The translations under genes were made by a program, and so were the position numbers. A stretch of DNA of 64,000 nt, from the NCBI RefSeq assembly GCF_036199905.1, contig NZ_CP108109.1:1488001-1552000 (forward strand), read 5' to 3'. The DNA is from Streptomyces sp. NBC_00223. GTDB lineage: Bacteria > Actinomycetota > Actinomycetes > Streptomycetales > Streptomycetaceae. Below, one piece after another: positions 56,147-64,000 of this stretch; the stretch's first letter is position 1; the number at the start of each line of letters is the position of its first letter. Under the pieces are notes generated by a model. It had not been told where the DNA came from. It did no database searches and worked only from the letters and a program-made list of their open reading frames with translations.

Positions 56147-58027
56147 TCACGCCCCTGCCGTGTTGACGGGGAGGGTGTCGTCGCCCATGGGGCGCTGGGC
56201 CGGGATCAGGGTGTCGTCGTCGTGGAACTCCAGTCGGCGGCGCCGGTTGGCGATGATGCCCTCGGGGCGGAAGCGCATGATCAGGATGAGGGCGAGGCCG
56301 AAGGCGAAGAGTTCGTACCGCTGGAGGAAGCCCAGCTTCTCCGGGATGAGGTAGAGCAGGGCCGCGCCGAGGATGGGACCGCTGACCGTACCCATGCCGC
56401 CGAGGACGACGGCGGCGAGCAGGAAGGCGGAGTTGGGCGGCGCGGCGCCGGAGAACTGGTAGGGGCTGGGCACGACGTTGTAGGTGACGTGGGCGCTGAC
56501 GGTTCCGGCGAGGCCGGCCAGCGAGGCGCCCAGCGCGAAGGCGATGAGCTTGACGCGGAAGCCGTTGATGCCCATGGCGGTGGCGGCGGTCTCGTCCTCG
56601 CGGATGGCGACCCAGGAGCGGCCGATACGGGAGTCGGCGGCGCGGGTGAAGATGAGGACGACGATGACGGTGATCAGCAGCATCAGCAGGTAGTAGTTGG
56701 CGAACCTGCCGAGCGTGAACGAGCCGATCTGGTGGGCGTTGCCGAGGTTGTAGCCGAAGACGGACAGGTCGGGGATCTGGGCGATGCCGTTGGGTCCGTT
56801 GGTGACCTTCGGGCCCGATACGCCGTCGAGGCTGTTGACGGCGAGCCGGAAGATCTCTCCGAAGCCGAGGGTGACGATGGCGAGGTAGTCGCCGCGCAGC
56901 CGGAGGGTGGGTGCGCCGATGAGGACGCCGAAGACGAGGCTGGCGGCCATGCCGGTGAGGGCGGCGCCCCAGAACGGGAACTGGACGCCGGACCAGATCG
57001 AGTACTGGGAGCCGGAGACCAGCGCGGCCGCGTAGGCGCCGACGCCGAGGAAGGCGACGTAGCCGAGGTCGAGCAGGCCGGTGAGGCCGACGACGATGTT
57101 GAGGCCGAGGGCGACGGTGCCGAAGATGAGGATGTTGACGCCGAGGTTGGCCCAGTGCTCGTTGTTCTGGGCGAACGGGTAGGCGATGGCCGCGAGCAGT
57201 CCCATGGAGATGGCGAACGGCCGGTGGGCGGTGGTCATGCCGGAGAACTGGCGGGTGAGCCCGGTGGCGCTCAGCGCCCAGAGGGTGAAGGCGACCAGGA
57301 TCAGATAGCCGATGAAGATCTCGGTGTAGCCGGTGGCCAGTCCGTAGGTGAGGACCTTGAGGCCGAGGGCGGCGACGACGGTGATGATCAGCCGCTGGAT
57401 CCAGCCGGGCAGCCGGGTGGGGTCGGCGACGGGCAGGTCGCTGTGCTGGAGGCGGGCTTCGCGGAGCCACCGGTAGGCGCTGCGTGCGGCGTTGTTCTGG
57501 GAGAGGCGGCCGAGTTCGTAGAACTCGGCGTCGGGGTCCTCGGCCGGGTGCCGGTGGATGGGCAGGGCGAGGGCGCCGATGAGCAGGACGAGGCTGCCGA
57601 CGGCGGCGATGAAGCCGCCCGGGTCGAGGTTGGCCAGTCCGCCGAGTTCCTGGGCGATGGCGATGACGGTGTACCAGGTGGTGGCGAAGGTGCCGGCGGC
57701 GAGCAGCAGGATGCCGTTGTGGGAGCGGTTGGGCAGGAACCCGCGCAGGCCCTTGACGCCGAACGCGGCGACGACGAACAGCGCGCTGAGGATGCCGCCG
57801 ACGAGGGTGAGGACCTGGAGGCCGCCGGGGTAGCCGGAGACGGTGAGGTCGCCGGGGAATTCGGTGGTGTAGGTCCAGGACAGGAAGGTGGAGGCGATCG
57901 TGGCGACGGCGCCGACGAGGGCGACGGCGCGGGCGGCGGCGGGCGGCAGGGGTACGTACGGCGCGACACGGCGGCCGCCGACGGGCGCGGTCGCCTCGAC
58001 GTGCGCGGTGGTGGGGATGTCGGTCAT
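56147..58027 (-). CDS. livM: Branched-chain amino acid ABC transporter permease LivM, extended form
   Basis: A 626-residue permease. The C-terminal 400 residues are standard LivM (LGLNIVVGLTGLLDLGYVAF, LRLRGDYLAIVTLGFGEI, AAVVLGGMGTVSGPILGAA). The N-terminal 230 residues add a separate set of about four hydrophobic helices (for example AVALVGAVATIASTFLSWTY, VGSLVLLIGALALPI) joined by a soluble stretch with ELGRLSQNNAARSAYRWLRE. Typical LivM proteins are near 400 residues, so this is an extended actinobacterial form. The ATG at 58027 follows the livH stop by 4 bp. Confidence 0.93.
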   Translation of the reverse strand: MTDIPTTAHVEATAPVGGRRVAPYVPLPPAAARAVALVGAVATIASTFLSWTYTTEFPGDLTVSGYPGGLQVLTLVGGILSALFVVAAFGVKGLRGFLPNRSHNGILLLAAGTFATTWYTVIAIAQELGGLANLDPGGFIAAVGSLVLLIGALALPIHRHPAEDPDAEFYELGRLSQNNAARSAYRWLREARLQHSDLPVADPTRLPGWIQRLIITVVAALGLKVLTYGLATGYTEIFIGYLILVAFTLWALSATGLTRQFSGMTTAHRPFAISMGLLAAIAYPFAQNNEHWANLGVNILIFGTVALGLNIVVGLTGLLDLGYVAFLGVGAYAAALVSGSQYSIWSGVQFPFWGAALTGMAASLVFGVLIGAPTLRLRGDYLAIVTLGFGEIFRLAVNSLDGVSGPKVTNGPNGIAQIPDLSVFGYNLGNAHQIGSFTLGRFANYYLLMLLITVIVVLIFTRAADSRIGRSWVAIREDETAATAMGINGFRVKLIAFALGASLAGLAGTVSAHVTYNVVPSPYQFSGAAPPNSAFLLAAVVLGGMGTVSGPILGAALLYLIPEKLGFLQRYELFAFGLALILIMRFRPEGIIANRRRRLEFHDDDTLIPAQRPMGDDTLPVNTAGA

Positions 58028-58031
58028 GTGA

Positions 58032-58961
58032 TCACGCCCTGTCCGCGACGCGCTCGCCGAGCAGGCCCTGCGGCCGGACGAGCAGGACGACGATGAGGAG
58101 GACGAAGGCCCAGACGTTGGCCCAGCTGCCGCCGCCGAGCTGCTGCATGCCGGGGATGTTGGAGACATAGGCGGAGGCGCAGGACTCGGCGACGCCGAGG
58201 ACGAGTCCGCCGAGCATGGCGCCGTAGATGTTGCCGATGCCGCCGAGCACGGCCGCGGTGAACGCCTTCAGACCGGCCTGGAAGCCCATGTCGTATTTGA
58301 TCTGGCCGTACTTGAGGCCGGAGGCGAGGCCGGCGATGGCGGCGAAGAGGCCGCCGATGGCGAAGGCGATGACGATGATGCGGTTGGTGTCGATGCCCAT
58401 GAGCTGCGCGGTGTCGGGGTCCTGGGCGGTGGCCTGCATCGCGCGGCCGGTGCGGCTGGTGCGGACGAAGAAGGCCAGGCCGATCATGCAGATGACGGCG
58501 GCGGCGACGAGGAAGATGTCGCCGCGCTGAATGCTGATGGAGCCGACGTGGTACGGGTGGGTGCCGAGCTGGGGGAAGTTCACGGCGTTGTCGGCGCCGG
58601 GGTACCAGATAAAGATGGCCTGCTGGAGGGCGAGGGAGAGGCCGATGGCGGTGATGAGCGGTGCCAGGCGTGGCGCGTTGCGCAGCGGCCGGTAGGCGAA
58701 GCGTTCGGCGCCGACGGCGATCAGGACGGACACGATGGCGCCGCCTGCCAGCATGAGGGGCAGCGCGAGCCAGATGGACGTGCCGTGGGGGAGATTCGTC
58801 CAGACCGTGAGGGCTCCGAAGGACCCGGTCATGAAGATCTCGCCGTGGGCGAAGTTGATGAGCTGGACGATGCCGTACACCATCGTGTAGCCGATGGCGA
58901 TGAGCCCGTACATCGAGCCGATGAACAGCCCGTTGGCCAGCTGTTGCGGCAGGGTGTGCAC
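58032..58961 (-). CDS. livH: Branched-chain amino acid ABC transporter permease LivH
   Basis: A 309-residue membrane permease: QQLANGLFIGSMYGLIAIGY at the N-terminus, MVYGIVQLINFAHGEIFMTG, TAVLGGIGNIYGAMLGGLVL and a C-terminal VLLVRPQGLLGERV are the family hallmarks. It forms the membrane channel with LivM. The GTG at 58961 gives (V)HTLPQQLANG. It lies 217 bp after livK, with a GC-rich hairpin between, which may reduce downstream expression relative to the binding protein. Confidence 0.95.
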   Translation of the reverse strand: MHTLPQQLANGLFIGSMYGLIAIGYTMVYGIVQLINFAHGEIFMTGSFGALTVWTNLPHGTSIWLALPLMLAGGAIVSVLIAVGAERFAYRPLRNAPRLAPLITAIGLSLALQQAIFIWYPGADNAVNFPQLGTHPYHVGSISIQRGDIFLVAAAVICMIGLAFFVRTSRTGRAMQATAQDPDTAQLMGIDTNRIIVIAFAIGGLFAAIAGLASGLKYGQIKYDMGFQAGLKAFTAAVLGGIGNIYGAMLGGLVLGVAESCASAYVSNIPGMQQLGGGSWANVWAFVLLIVVLLVRPQGLLGERVADRA

Positions 58962-59119
58962 CGCATGGCCTCCATGTCGCTGGGGAGCAGGGGGGTGGGC
59001 AGGGACGTTGAGCGGGTGCGTGGCGCGAGCGGGGCGGGTGGCGCGCTCGGAGCGGTCGAGCGGTCCGGCCCGTCGGGCGGTGAGCGGTGATCGCCGGGCG
59101 GTGAGCGGGGGTACGCGGC

Positions 59120-59157
59120 GGGCCGCGCGGTCGGTGGGGTGACCAGCCGCGCGGCCC
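59120..59157 (-). terminator. Hairpin between livK and livH
   Basis: GGGCCGCGCGG (59120-59130) pairs perfectly with CCGCGCGGCCC (59147-59157) over an 11-bp stem with a 16-nt loop. It lies just after the livK stop on the minus strand, where importer operons often have a hairpin that stabilises or partly terminates the abundant binding-protein transcript. Confidence 0.6.
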
Positions 59158-59178
59158 TGGGTGCTGCGGGTGGGGCGG

Positions 59179-60432
59179 TCAGCCGGTGTACGTACCGCTC
59201 TTGACGGCGACCCACTCGCCGCCCTTGACCTGGTACACGGTCAGCTGCTTGTTGGTGGTGTCGCCGAACTCGTCGAAGGACAGGTGTCCGGCGATGCCGT
59301 CGAAGTCGGTCTTCTGGACGGCGTCCACGAGCTTGGTGCGGGCGTCGTTGATGGCGGGCAGCGTGCCGCCGTTGGCGTCCATGACGGCCTTGACGCCGTT
59401 GATAATGGCGGTGGCGGCGTCGTAGGAGTAGCCGCCGTAGGTGCCGTAGTCGCCGGGGTAGCCCTTGGACTTGTAGGTGTTGATGAAGTCCTTGGCGGCC
59501 GGGAGCGTGGTGACGGGCACGCCGACGCTGGTGACGAGGTCGCCGTCGGAGGCCTGGCCGGCGGTCTTGATGTAGGTGTCGGAGAACATGCCGTCGCCGC
59601 CCATGAGCGGGATGTTGACGCCGGCCGCCTTGAGCTGCTTGGTGATCAGCTCGGACTCGTCGTACTGGCCGCCGTAGTAGAGGATGTCGGCGTGCGAGTT
59701 CCTGATCTTCGTGACCAGGGTGGAGAAGTCGGTGTCGCCGGTGTTGACGTGGTCGGTTCCGGCGATCTTGCCCCCGAGCTGGGCGAACTTGTCGTGGAAG
59801 ATGCCCGCCAGGCCGGCGCCGTAGGTCTGCTTGTCGTCGACGACGAAGGCGGACTTCTTCTTGAGGGTGTTGTACGCGTAATCGGCCGCGAAGCCGCCCT
59901 GGAGGGCGTCGGTGGTGGCGGTACGGAAGTAGGTCTTGAAGGGGCGGACCTTCTTGCCGGTCGCCCAGTCCTTGCCCAGGGTCAGGGTGGGGTTGGTGTT
60001 CGCCGGTGAGATCTCGACCATGTTGGCGTTGGCGAAGACCTGCTGCATCGACTGCGCCACACCGGAGTTGAGCGGGCCGACGGCGGCGATGACGCTGTTG
60101 TCGGCCACCAGGGCGGTGGCGTTCTGCTGGCCGGAGGCGGGCAGCGCCTTGTCGTCCAGGGCCTTGACCTTGAAAGTGACGCCGGGCACCAAATGCTTGG
60201 CGTTGGCGTCGTCCACCGCGATCTGGACGCCGTACTGGAGTCCGAGGCCGGTGGCCGAGTTCTGGCCGGTGAGCGGGGCGTCGACGCCGATGACGACCGT
60301 AGTGGTGGTGGCGGTCGAACCGCCCCCGTCGTCGCCCTTCTTGCTGTCGTCGCCGCGCGAGCCGCAGGCGGTGAGGGAGAGCGCTCCAGTGGTGAGTACG
60401 GAGGTCAGAATCAGCAAGGAACGGTGTCGCAC
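59179..60432 (-). CDS. livK: Branched-chain amino acid ABC transporter substrate-binding lipoprotein
   Basis: A 417-residue lipoprotein. The signal MRHRSLLILTSVLTTGALSL ends in LTAC (Cys23), after which a Gly/Ser/Thr linker leads into a periplasmic-binding fold: VVIGVDAPLTGQNSATG, AVGPLNSGVAQSMQQVF, YFRTATTDALQGGFAADYAY, ADILYYGGQYDESELITKQL. It captures branched-chain amino acids, or related ligands, outside the membrane and delivers them to LivHM. The GTG start at 60432 has a GGAAAGGAC site. It heads the operon and is preceded by a long regulatory region. Confidence 0.96.
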   Translation of the reverse strand: MRHRSLLILTSVLTTGALSLTACGSRGDDSKKGDDGGGSTATTTTVVIGVDAPLTGQNSATGLGLQYGVQIAVDDANAKHLVPGVTFKVKALDDKALPASGQQNATALVADNSVIAAVGPLNSGVAQSMQQVFANANMVEISPANTNPTLTLGKDWATGKKVRPFKTYFRTATTDALQGGFAADYAYNTLKKKSAFVVDDKQTYGAGLAGIFHDKFAQLGGKIAGTDHVNTGDTDFSTLVTKIRNSHADILYYGGQYDESELITKQLKAAGVNIPLMGGDGMFSDTYIKTAGQASDGDLVTSVGVPVTTLPAAKDFINTYKSKGYPGDYGTYGGYSYDAATAIINGVKAVMDANGGTLPAINDARTKLVDAVQKTDFDGIAGHLSFDEFGDTTNKQLTVYQVKGGEWVAVKSGTYTG

Positions 60433-61017
60433 GATCAGTCCTTTCCCCTGGCGCGGCCGTCTCTGATGAGAGGCCGAGTCGCGCGCTGGAACCCGAACTG
60501 AACAAATCCGGTGGCGCGGTGACTGGCGGTGACTCTAGGCGCGTCACGGGGGGTCAGGCAGAGGTGTAGCGAAGAGTGTGACTGTCTTGTTATGCCAATC
60601 GGAAACTCTTGAGCTTTAATTGAGGTTGGCAGAACTTTTTGCGAACTTTGGGCGTTTTGCGGCAAGTCCGCATGATGAGAACCGGTACATCGGTGCAGGG
60701 TGAAGGCTTCCCGGACGATCATGGGCGAAGATCGGACAAGATCAGCCGGAACAGGATTACCGGACTCCGCAGGGGGTAGGGAGCGGCGGCGACGGGCGTC
60801 CCTATGCGTATTGCGGGCACGTTACGCAGTGTTAATTGCGATGTTCGGCTTTTCCGAAACAACGCCCCCGTCCGGCCGGTCGCCGAACAGGGGCGGGGTT
60901 TGCGGCAAGGCGCGATCTTTTCGGGCTCGGGTTCCGTCAGGACCAAAAAAGCACTCACGCATTACGTTCTTGAGAAATGCCGATGTCAGAGCCCTGCGGG
61001 CCTGACCGAGGCGGGCC
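60433..61017. promoter_or_regulatory. 585-bp regulatory region upstream of livK, with an A/T-rich segment
   Basis: No gene is seen. From 60581 to 60680 the sequence has about 54 A/T of 100 bases, far above its surroundings, with a direct repeat AGAACTTTTT/GCGAACTTTG. TTGGCA and CATAAC boxes on the minus strand (60591-60600) are possible promoter parts but their spacing is not ideal. Near the pyk end the plus strand has an A-run (AAAAAA at 60944-60949) and other lower-GC sequence. The region should contain the liv promoter and nutritional control sites. Confidence 0.4.
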
Positions 61018-62454
61018 TCAGACCTTCGGGGAGTCGTCCTCGCCGATGTGGTGGACGCGGACCATGTTGGTGGTGCCGGGCATCCCGGGCGGCGAGCCGG
61101 CCGTGATGACCACGACGTCGCCCTTCTTGCAGCGCCCGATCCGCAGCAGTTCCTCGTCCACCTGCTGGACCATCTCGTCGGTGGTCTGCACGGTCGGGCC
61201 GAGGAACGTCTCCACACCCCAGGTCAGATTGAGCTGGGAGCGGGTGGCGGGCTCCGGGGTGAAGGCCAGCACGGGGATCGGCGAGCGGTAGCGGGAGAGC
61301 CGGCGGACGGTGTCGCCGGACTGGGTGAAGGCCACCAGATAGCTCGCGCCGAGGAAGTCGCCCATCTCGGCGGCGGCCCGGGCCACCGCGCCGCCCTGGG
61401 TGCGTGGCTTGTTCTGATCGGTCAGCGGCGGCAGCCCGGCGGCGAGTACGTCCGCCTCGGCGGCGGCCACGATCCGCGACATCGTCTTGACCGTCTCGAT
61501 CGGGTACTTGCCGACGCTGGTCTCGCCGGAGAGCATCACCGCGTCGGTGCCGTCGATCACGGCGTTGGCGACGTCGCTGGCCTCGGCGCGGGTGGGCCGG
61601 GAGTTGTCGATCATCGAGTCGAGCATCTGGGTGGCGACGATCACCGGCTTGGCGTTGCGCCTGGCGATGCTGACCGCGCGCTTCTGGACCAGCGGCACGG
61701 CCTCCAGCGGCATCTCGACGCCGAGGTCGCCGCGGGCCACCATGATCCCGTCGAAGGCGTCCACGATGGACTCCAGGTTCTCCACCGCCTGCGGCTTCTC
61801 GATCTTGGCGATGACCGGGACCCGGCGGCCCTCCTCCTCCATGATCCGCAGCACGTCCTCGTAGTCCCGCCCGGAGCGGACGAAGGACAGGGCGATGATG
61901 TCGGCCCCGATCCGCAGTCCCCAGCGCAGGTCGCGGATGTCCTTCTCGGACAGGGCGGGCACGGAGACCGCGACCCCGGGCAGATTGAGCCCCTTGTGGT
62001 CGGAGATCATGCCGCCCTCGATGACCATGGTGTGCACCCGCGGTCCCTCGACGGCGGTCACTTCGAGGGTGACCCGCCCGTCGTCCACGAGGATGCGCTC
62101 CCCGCGGGCCACATCGGCGACCAGACCCTTGTACGTGGTGCCGCAGATCTGCTGGTCACCCTCGATGTCGTCGACGGTGATGGTGAAGTCGTCGCCGCGT
62201 TCAAGGAGTACGGGCCCCTCGGCGAATCGGCCGAGCCTGATCTTCGGACCCTGAAGGTCGACCAGGACACCCACGCTGCGGCCGGTCTCGTCGCCGGCCT
62301 TGCGGACCCGTCGGTAGCGGTCCTCGTGTTCGGCGTAACCGCCATGGCTCAGATTCAGGCGGGCCACGTCCATTCCGGCCTCGACCAGGGCCTTGATCTG
62401 GTCGTAGGAGTCGGTGGCGGGGCCCAGAGTGCAGACAATTTTGGCTCGGCGCAT
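61018..62454 (-). CDS. pyk: Pyruvate kinase
   Basis: A 478-residue kinase that converts phosphoenolpyruvate and ADP to pyruvate and ATP. The N-terminal KIVCTLGPATDSYDQI, MDVARLNLSHG, the catalytic IEKPQAVENLESIVDAFDGI with MVARGDLGVEMP, and VATQMLDSMIDNSRPTRAE are all present. The frame extends 43 codons upstream, but the ATG at 62454 gives the standard start MRRAKIVCTLGP. It completes the glycolytic set in this window with gap, pgk and tpiA. Confidence 0.98.
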   Translation of the reverse strand: MRRAKIVCTLGPATDSYDQIKALVEAGMDVARLNLSHGGYAEHEDRYRRVRKAGDETGRSVGVLVDLQGPKIRLGRFAEGPVLLERGDDFTITVDDIEGDQQICGTTYKGLVADVARGERILVDDGRVTLEVTAVEGPRVHTMVIEGGMISDHKGLNLPGVAVSVPALSEKDIRDLRWGLRIGADIIALSFVRSGRDYEDVLRIMEEEGRRVPVIAKIEKPQAVENLESIVDAFDGIMVARGDLGVEMPLEAVPLVQKRAVSIARRNAKPVIVATQMLDSMIDNSRPTRAEASDVANAVIDGTDAVMLSGETSVGKYPIETVKTMSRIVAAAEADVLAAGLPPLTDQNKPRTQGGAVARAAAEMGDFLGASYLVAFTQSGDTVRRLSRYRSPIPVLAFTPEPATRSQLNLTWGVETFLGPTVQTTDEMVQQVDEELLRIGRCKKGDVVVITAGSPPGMPGTTNMVRVHHIGEDDSPKV

Positions 62455-62600
62455 GTTCCGAGCGTATGACTTACTCGTTGGTAGGGAACACGGGCCCGGC
62501 AACTCCCCAACGACGGCCGGATGAACCCTTGTTGACAAGTGTCGAAGTGTGCAGAGCCCCGCTCGGATGAGCAGATGTGTCACCCTCAGTGGCCGGTTGC

Positions 62601-62620
62601 GCGACTTACCGCGACTTACG
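62601..62620. repeat. Two tandem 10-bp repeats between pyk and the nucleotidase gene
   Basis: GCGACTTACC and GCGACTTACG lie head to tail at 62601-62620, one helical turn apart, in the 266-bp divergent gap between pyk and the 5'-nucleotidase gene. Such spacing fits binding of a regulator dimer; no known consensus was recognised. Confidence 0.45.
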
Positions 62621-62720
62621 CGTCAGGGGTGTCGCGAAGGGGCCGGTGTGGTCCAGAATCTACGCGCGTTGCACCCTCACGCGCGCCTCAGGCGCCACAC
62701 GACCATTCAGGGAGACCGGA

Positions 62721-64000
62721 ATGCCGCTCAACCGCAGGGACTTCATCAATCGTTCGGCCGCCACCGGCGCGGGTGTGGCGCTCGCCGGTACGGCGGGGGC
62801 GGTGGCGGCGGCCCCCGCGCAGGCGACCGAGCGGCACGGCGGCCGGCAGGCCCCTCGCCCGAGGACGTACAGCCTGCGGGTGCTGGGCACCACCGATCTG
62901 CACGGGCACGCCCTGAACTGGGACTACTTCACCGACGCCGAGTACGACGACGCCACCCACAACGACGTCGGCCTGGCCAAGATCGCCACCCTGGTCGCGC
63001 GCGCCCGCGCCGAGAAGGGCCACGACCGGACCCTGCTGATCGACGCGGGCGACATCATCCAGGGCACCCAGCTGTCGTACTACTACGCCCGGGTGGAGCC
63101 GATCACCGGCGCCGGGCGCGGACCGCGGCACCCGATGGCGCTGGCGATGAACCACATGAAGTACGACGCCGCCGCGCTCGGCAACCACGAGTTCAACTAC
63201 GGCATCCCGCTGCTGCGCGCCTTCCAGGAGCAGTGCGACTTCCCGCTGCTGGCCGCCAACGCCGTGGACGCCAGGACGCTCAAGCCCGCCTTCCCGCCCT
63301 ACCTGGTCAAGCGCCTGCGGGTGCCCGGCGGCCCCGACGTCAAGGTGGGTGTGCTCGGGCTGACCAACCCCGGCATCGCCGTGTGGGACAAGGCCAATGT
63401 CCAGGGCAAGATGGCCTTCCCCGGCCTGGTCGAACAGGCCCGGATCCATGTGCCCAGGCTCAGGGCGCTCGGCTGCGACGTGGTGATCTGTACCGACCAC
63501 AGCGGCCTGGACGGCGGGACCTCGTACGGCGACGCGGTGCCGTTCCCGGAGAACGCCTCGTCGCTGGTGGCCGAGCAGGTGCCCGGCATCGACGCGATCC
63601 TGGTCGGGCACACCCATGTGGAGCGGCCCTGCACCCTGGTCACCAACGCCGAGACGGGCCGGAAGGTGGTGCTCTCCGAGCCGCTGATGTGGGGGATGCG
63701 GCTGAGCGTCTTCGACATCGACCTGGAGTTCACCCGCGGCCGCTGGCAGGTCACCTCGGTCACCGCCGAGGTCCGCAATGCCAACACCGTGCCCGAGGAC
63801 CCGGCGGTCGCCCGGCTGGTGCGGGCCGAGCACCGCAAGGTCGTGGACTACGTCAACCAGGTCGTCGGCACCTGTACGCAGGCGATGTCCGCGACCGAGT
63901 CGACGTACAAGGACACCCCGATCATCGACTTCGTGAACCTGGTGCAGTCCGACACCGTCAAGGCGGCCCTGGCGGGCACCCCGTACGCGGATCTGCCGGT
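62721..64000 (+). CDS. Tat-exported 5'-nucleotidase / metallophosphatase, N-terminal part
   Basis: An ATG at 62721 after GGGAGACCGG opens a frame that runs to the window end without a stop, so the 3' end is missing; about 426 residues are visible. The N-terminus NRRDFINRSAATGAGVALAG is a twin-arginine signal. The metallophosphatase motifs follow: GTTDLHGH (Asp59, His61), IDAGDIIQ (Asp111), LGNHEF (Asn155, His156) and VGHTHVERP. It resembles UshA/CpdB-type enzymes that hydrolyse nucleotides or sugar nucleotides outside the membrane. The C-terminal 5'-nucleotidase domain begins near DTPIIDFVNLVQSD and continues past the edge. Confidence 0.93.
   Translation, partial: MPLNRRDFINRSAATGAGVALAGTAGAVAAAPAQATERHGGRQAPRPRTYSLRVLGTTDLHGHALNWDYFTDAEYDDATHNDVGLAKIATLVARARAEKGHDRTLLIDAGDIIQGTQLSYYYARVEPITGAGRGPRHPMALAMNHMKYDAAALGNHEFNYGIPLLRAFQEQCDFPLLAANAVDARTLKPAFPPYLVKRLRVPGGPDVKVGVLGLTNPGIAVWDKANVQGKMAFPGLVEQARIHVPRLRALGCDVVICTDHSGLDGGTSYGDAVPFPENASSLVAEQVPGIDAILVGHTHVERPCTLVTNAETGRKVVLSEPLMWGMRLSVFDIDLEFTRGRWQVTSVTAEVRNANTVPEDPAVARLVRAEHRKVVDYVNQVVGTCTQAMSATESTYKDTPIIDFVNLVQSDTVKAALAGTPYADLP

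Noticed and set aside
60719..61005. Short open frames between livK and pyk on both strands
   Set aside because: They lack ribosome binding sites and family features, and base composition there is not codon-like.
62455..62720. PhoP box upstream of the exported 5'-nucleotidase
   Set aside because: Only a single GTTCATC-like unit is present, on the minus strand, without a second repeat at 11 bp.

Overview
The window is GC-rich chromosomal DNA from an actinomycete, almost certainly Streptomyces or a close relative. Third codon positions are strongly G/C, GTG starts are common, and marker genes such as rbpA, whiA, opcA, a mycothiol-type isomerase gene and an ANTAR response regulator are present. 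From memory, the gene order matches the central core of Streptomyces chromosomes (tkt-tal-zwf-opcA-pgl, pgi, tpiA-pgk-gap, whiA-yvcK-rapZ-uvrC, uvrA, uvrB, rpsA, polA, liv operon, pyk). I see no prophage, insertion sequence, CRISPR array or biosynthetic cluster.

Layout. 1-5.1 kb (+): a pentose phosphate operon, tkt(partial)-tal-zwf-opcA-pgl, closed by a perfect inverted-repeat terminator. 5.1-9.7 kb: pgi and an amino-sugar group (SIS protein, BadF/BcrAD-type kinase, divergent RpiR/MurR regulator). 9.7-13.8 kb (-): rbpA, secG and the triose-phosphate genes tpiA, pgk and gap. 14.1-22.8 kb (-): uvrC-rapZ-yvcK-whiA with overlapping genes, a Rieske lipoprotein and uvrA. 23-28 kb: small housekeeping genes (mycothiol-type isomerase, metallo-beta-lactamase fold hydrolase, GNAT, PASTA-like lipoprotein, CtaG, TerC). 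29-34 kb (-): a TerD/degenerate FtsK-like fusion, a TerD protein and uvrB. 34-39.5 kb: ogt, SPFH protein, TPR protein, coaE, PAC2 protein and a secreted beta-helix protein. 39.7-50.3 kb: rpsA, a methyltransferase, hrpB, a secreted lytic transglycosylase-like protein and polA. 50.7-54.4 kb (+): an FdhF/YdeP-type molybdoenzyme, a hotdog thioesterase, an unusual tRNA (-) and the pdtaR-like regulator. 54.5-62.5 kb (-): the five-gene liv ABC importer (livKHMGF) and pyk. The window ends inside a Tat-exported 5'-nucleotidase gene.

How the genes fit together. Central carbon metabolism dominates: the oxidative and non-oxidative pentose phosphate genes, pgi, lower glycolysis and pyk. Nucleotide excision repair (uvrA, uvrB, uvrC), ogt and polA form a second theme. 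WhiA, YvcK and RapZ link cell-wall or sporulation control to the uvrC operon.

The least conventional content lies between genes. It includes several unrelated tandem-repeat arrays, a run of about seven GGGGCC hexamers, an array of TCACG-NN-CGTGA dyads, and a repetitive open frame that overlaps the stop and start codons of both neighbours. The most interesting single element is a 73-nt tRNA with a leucine CAA anticodon but a short class I variable loop.
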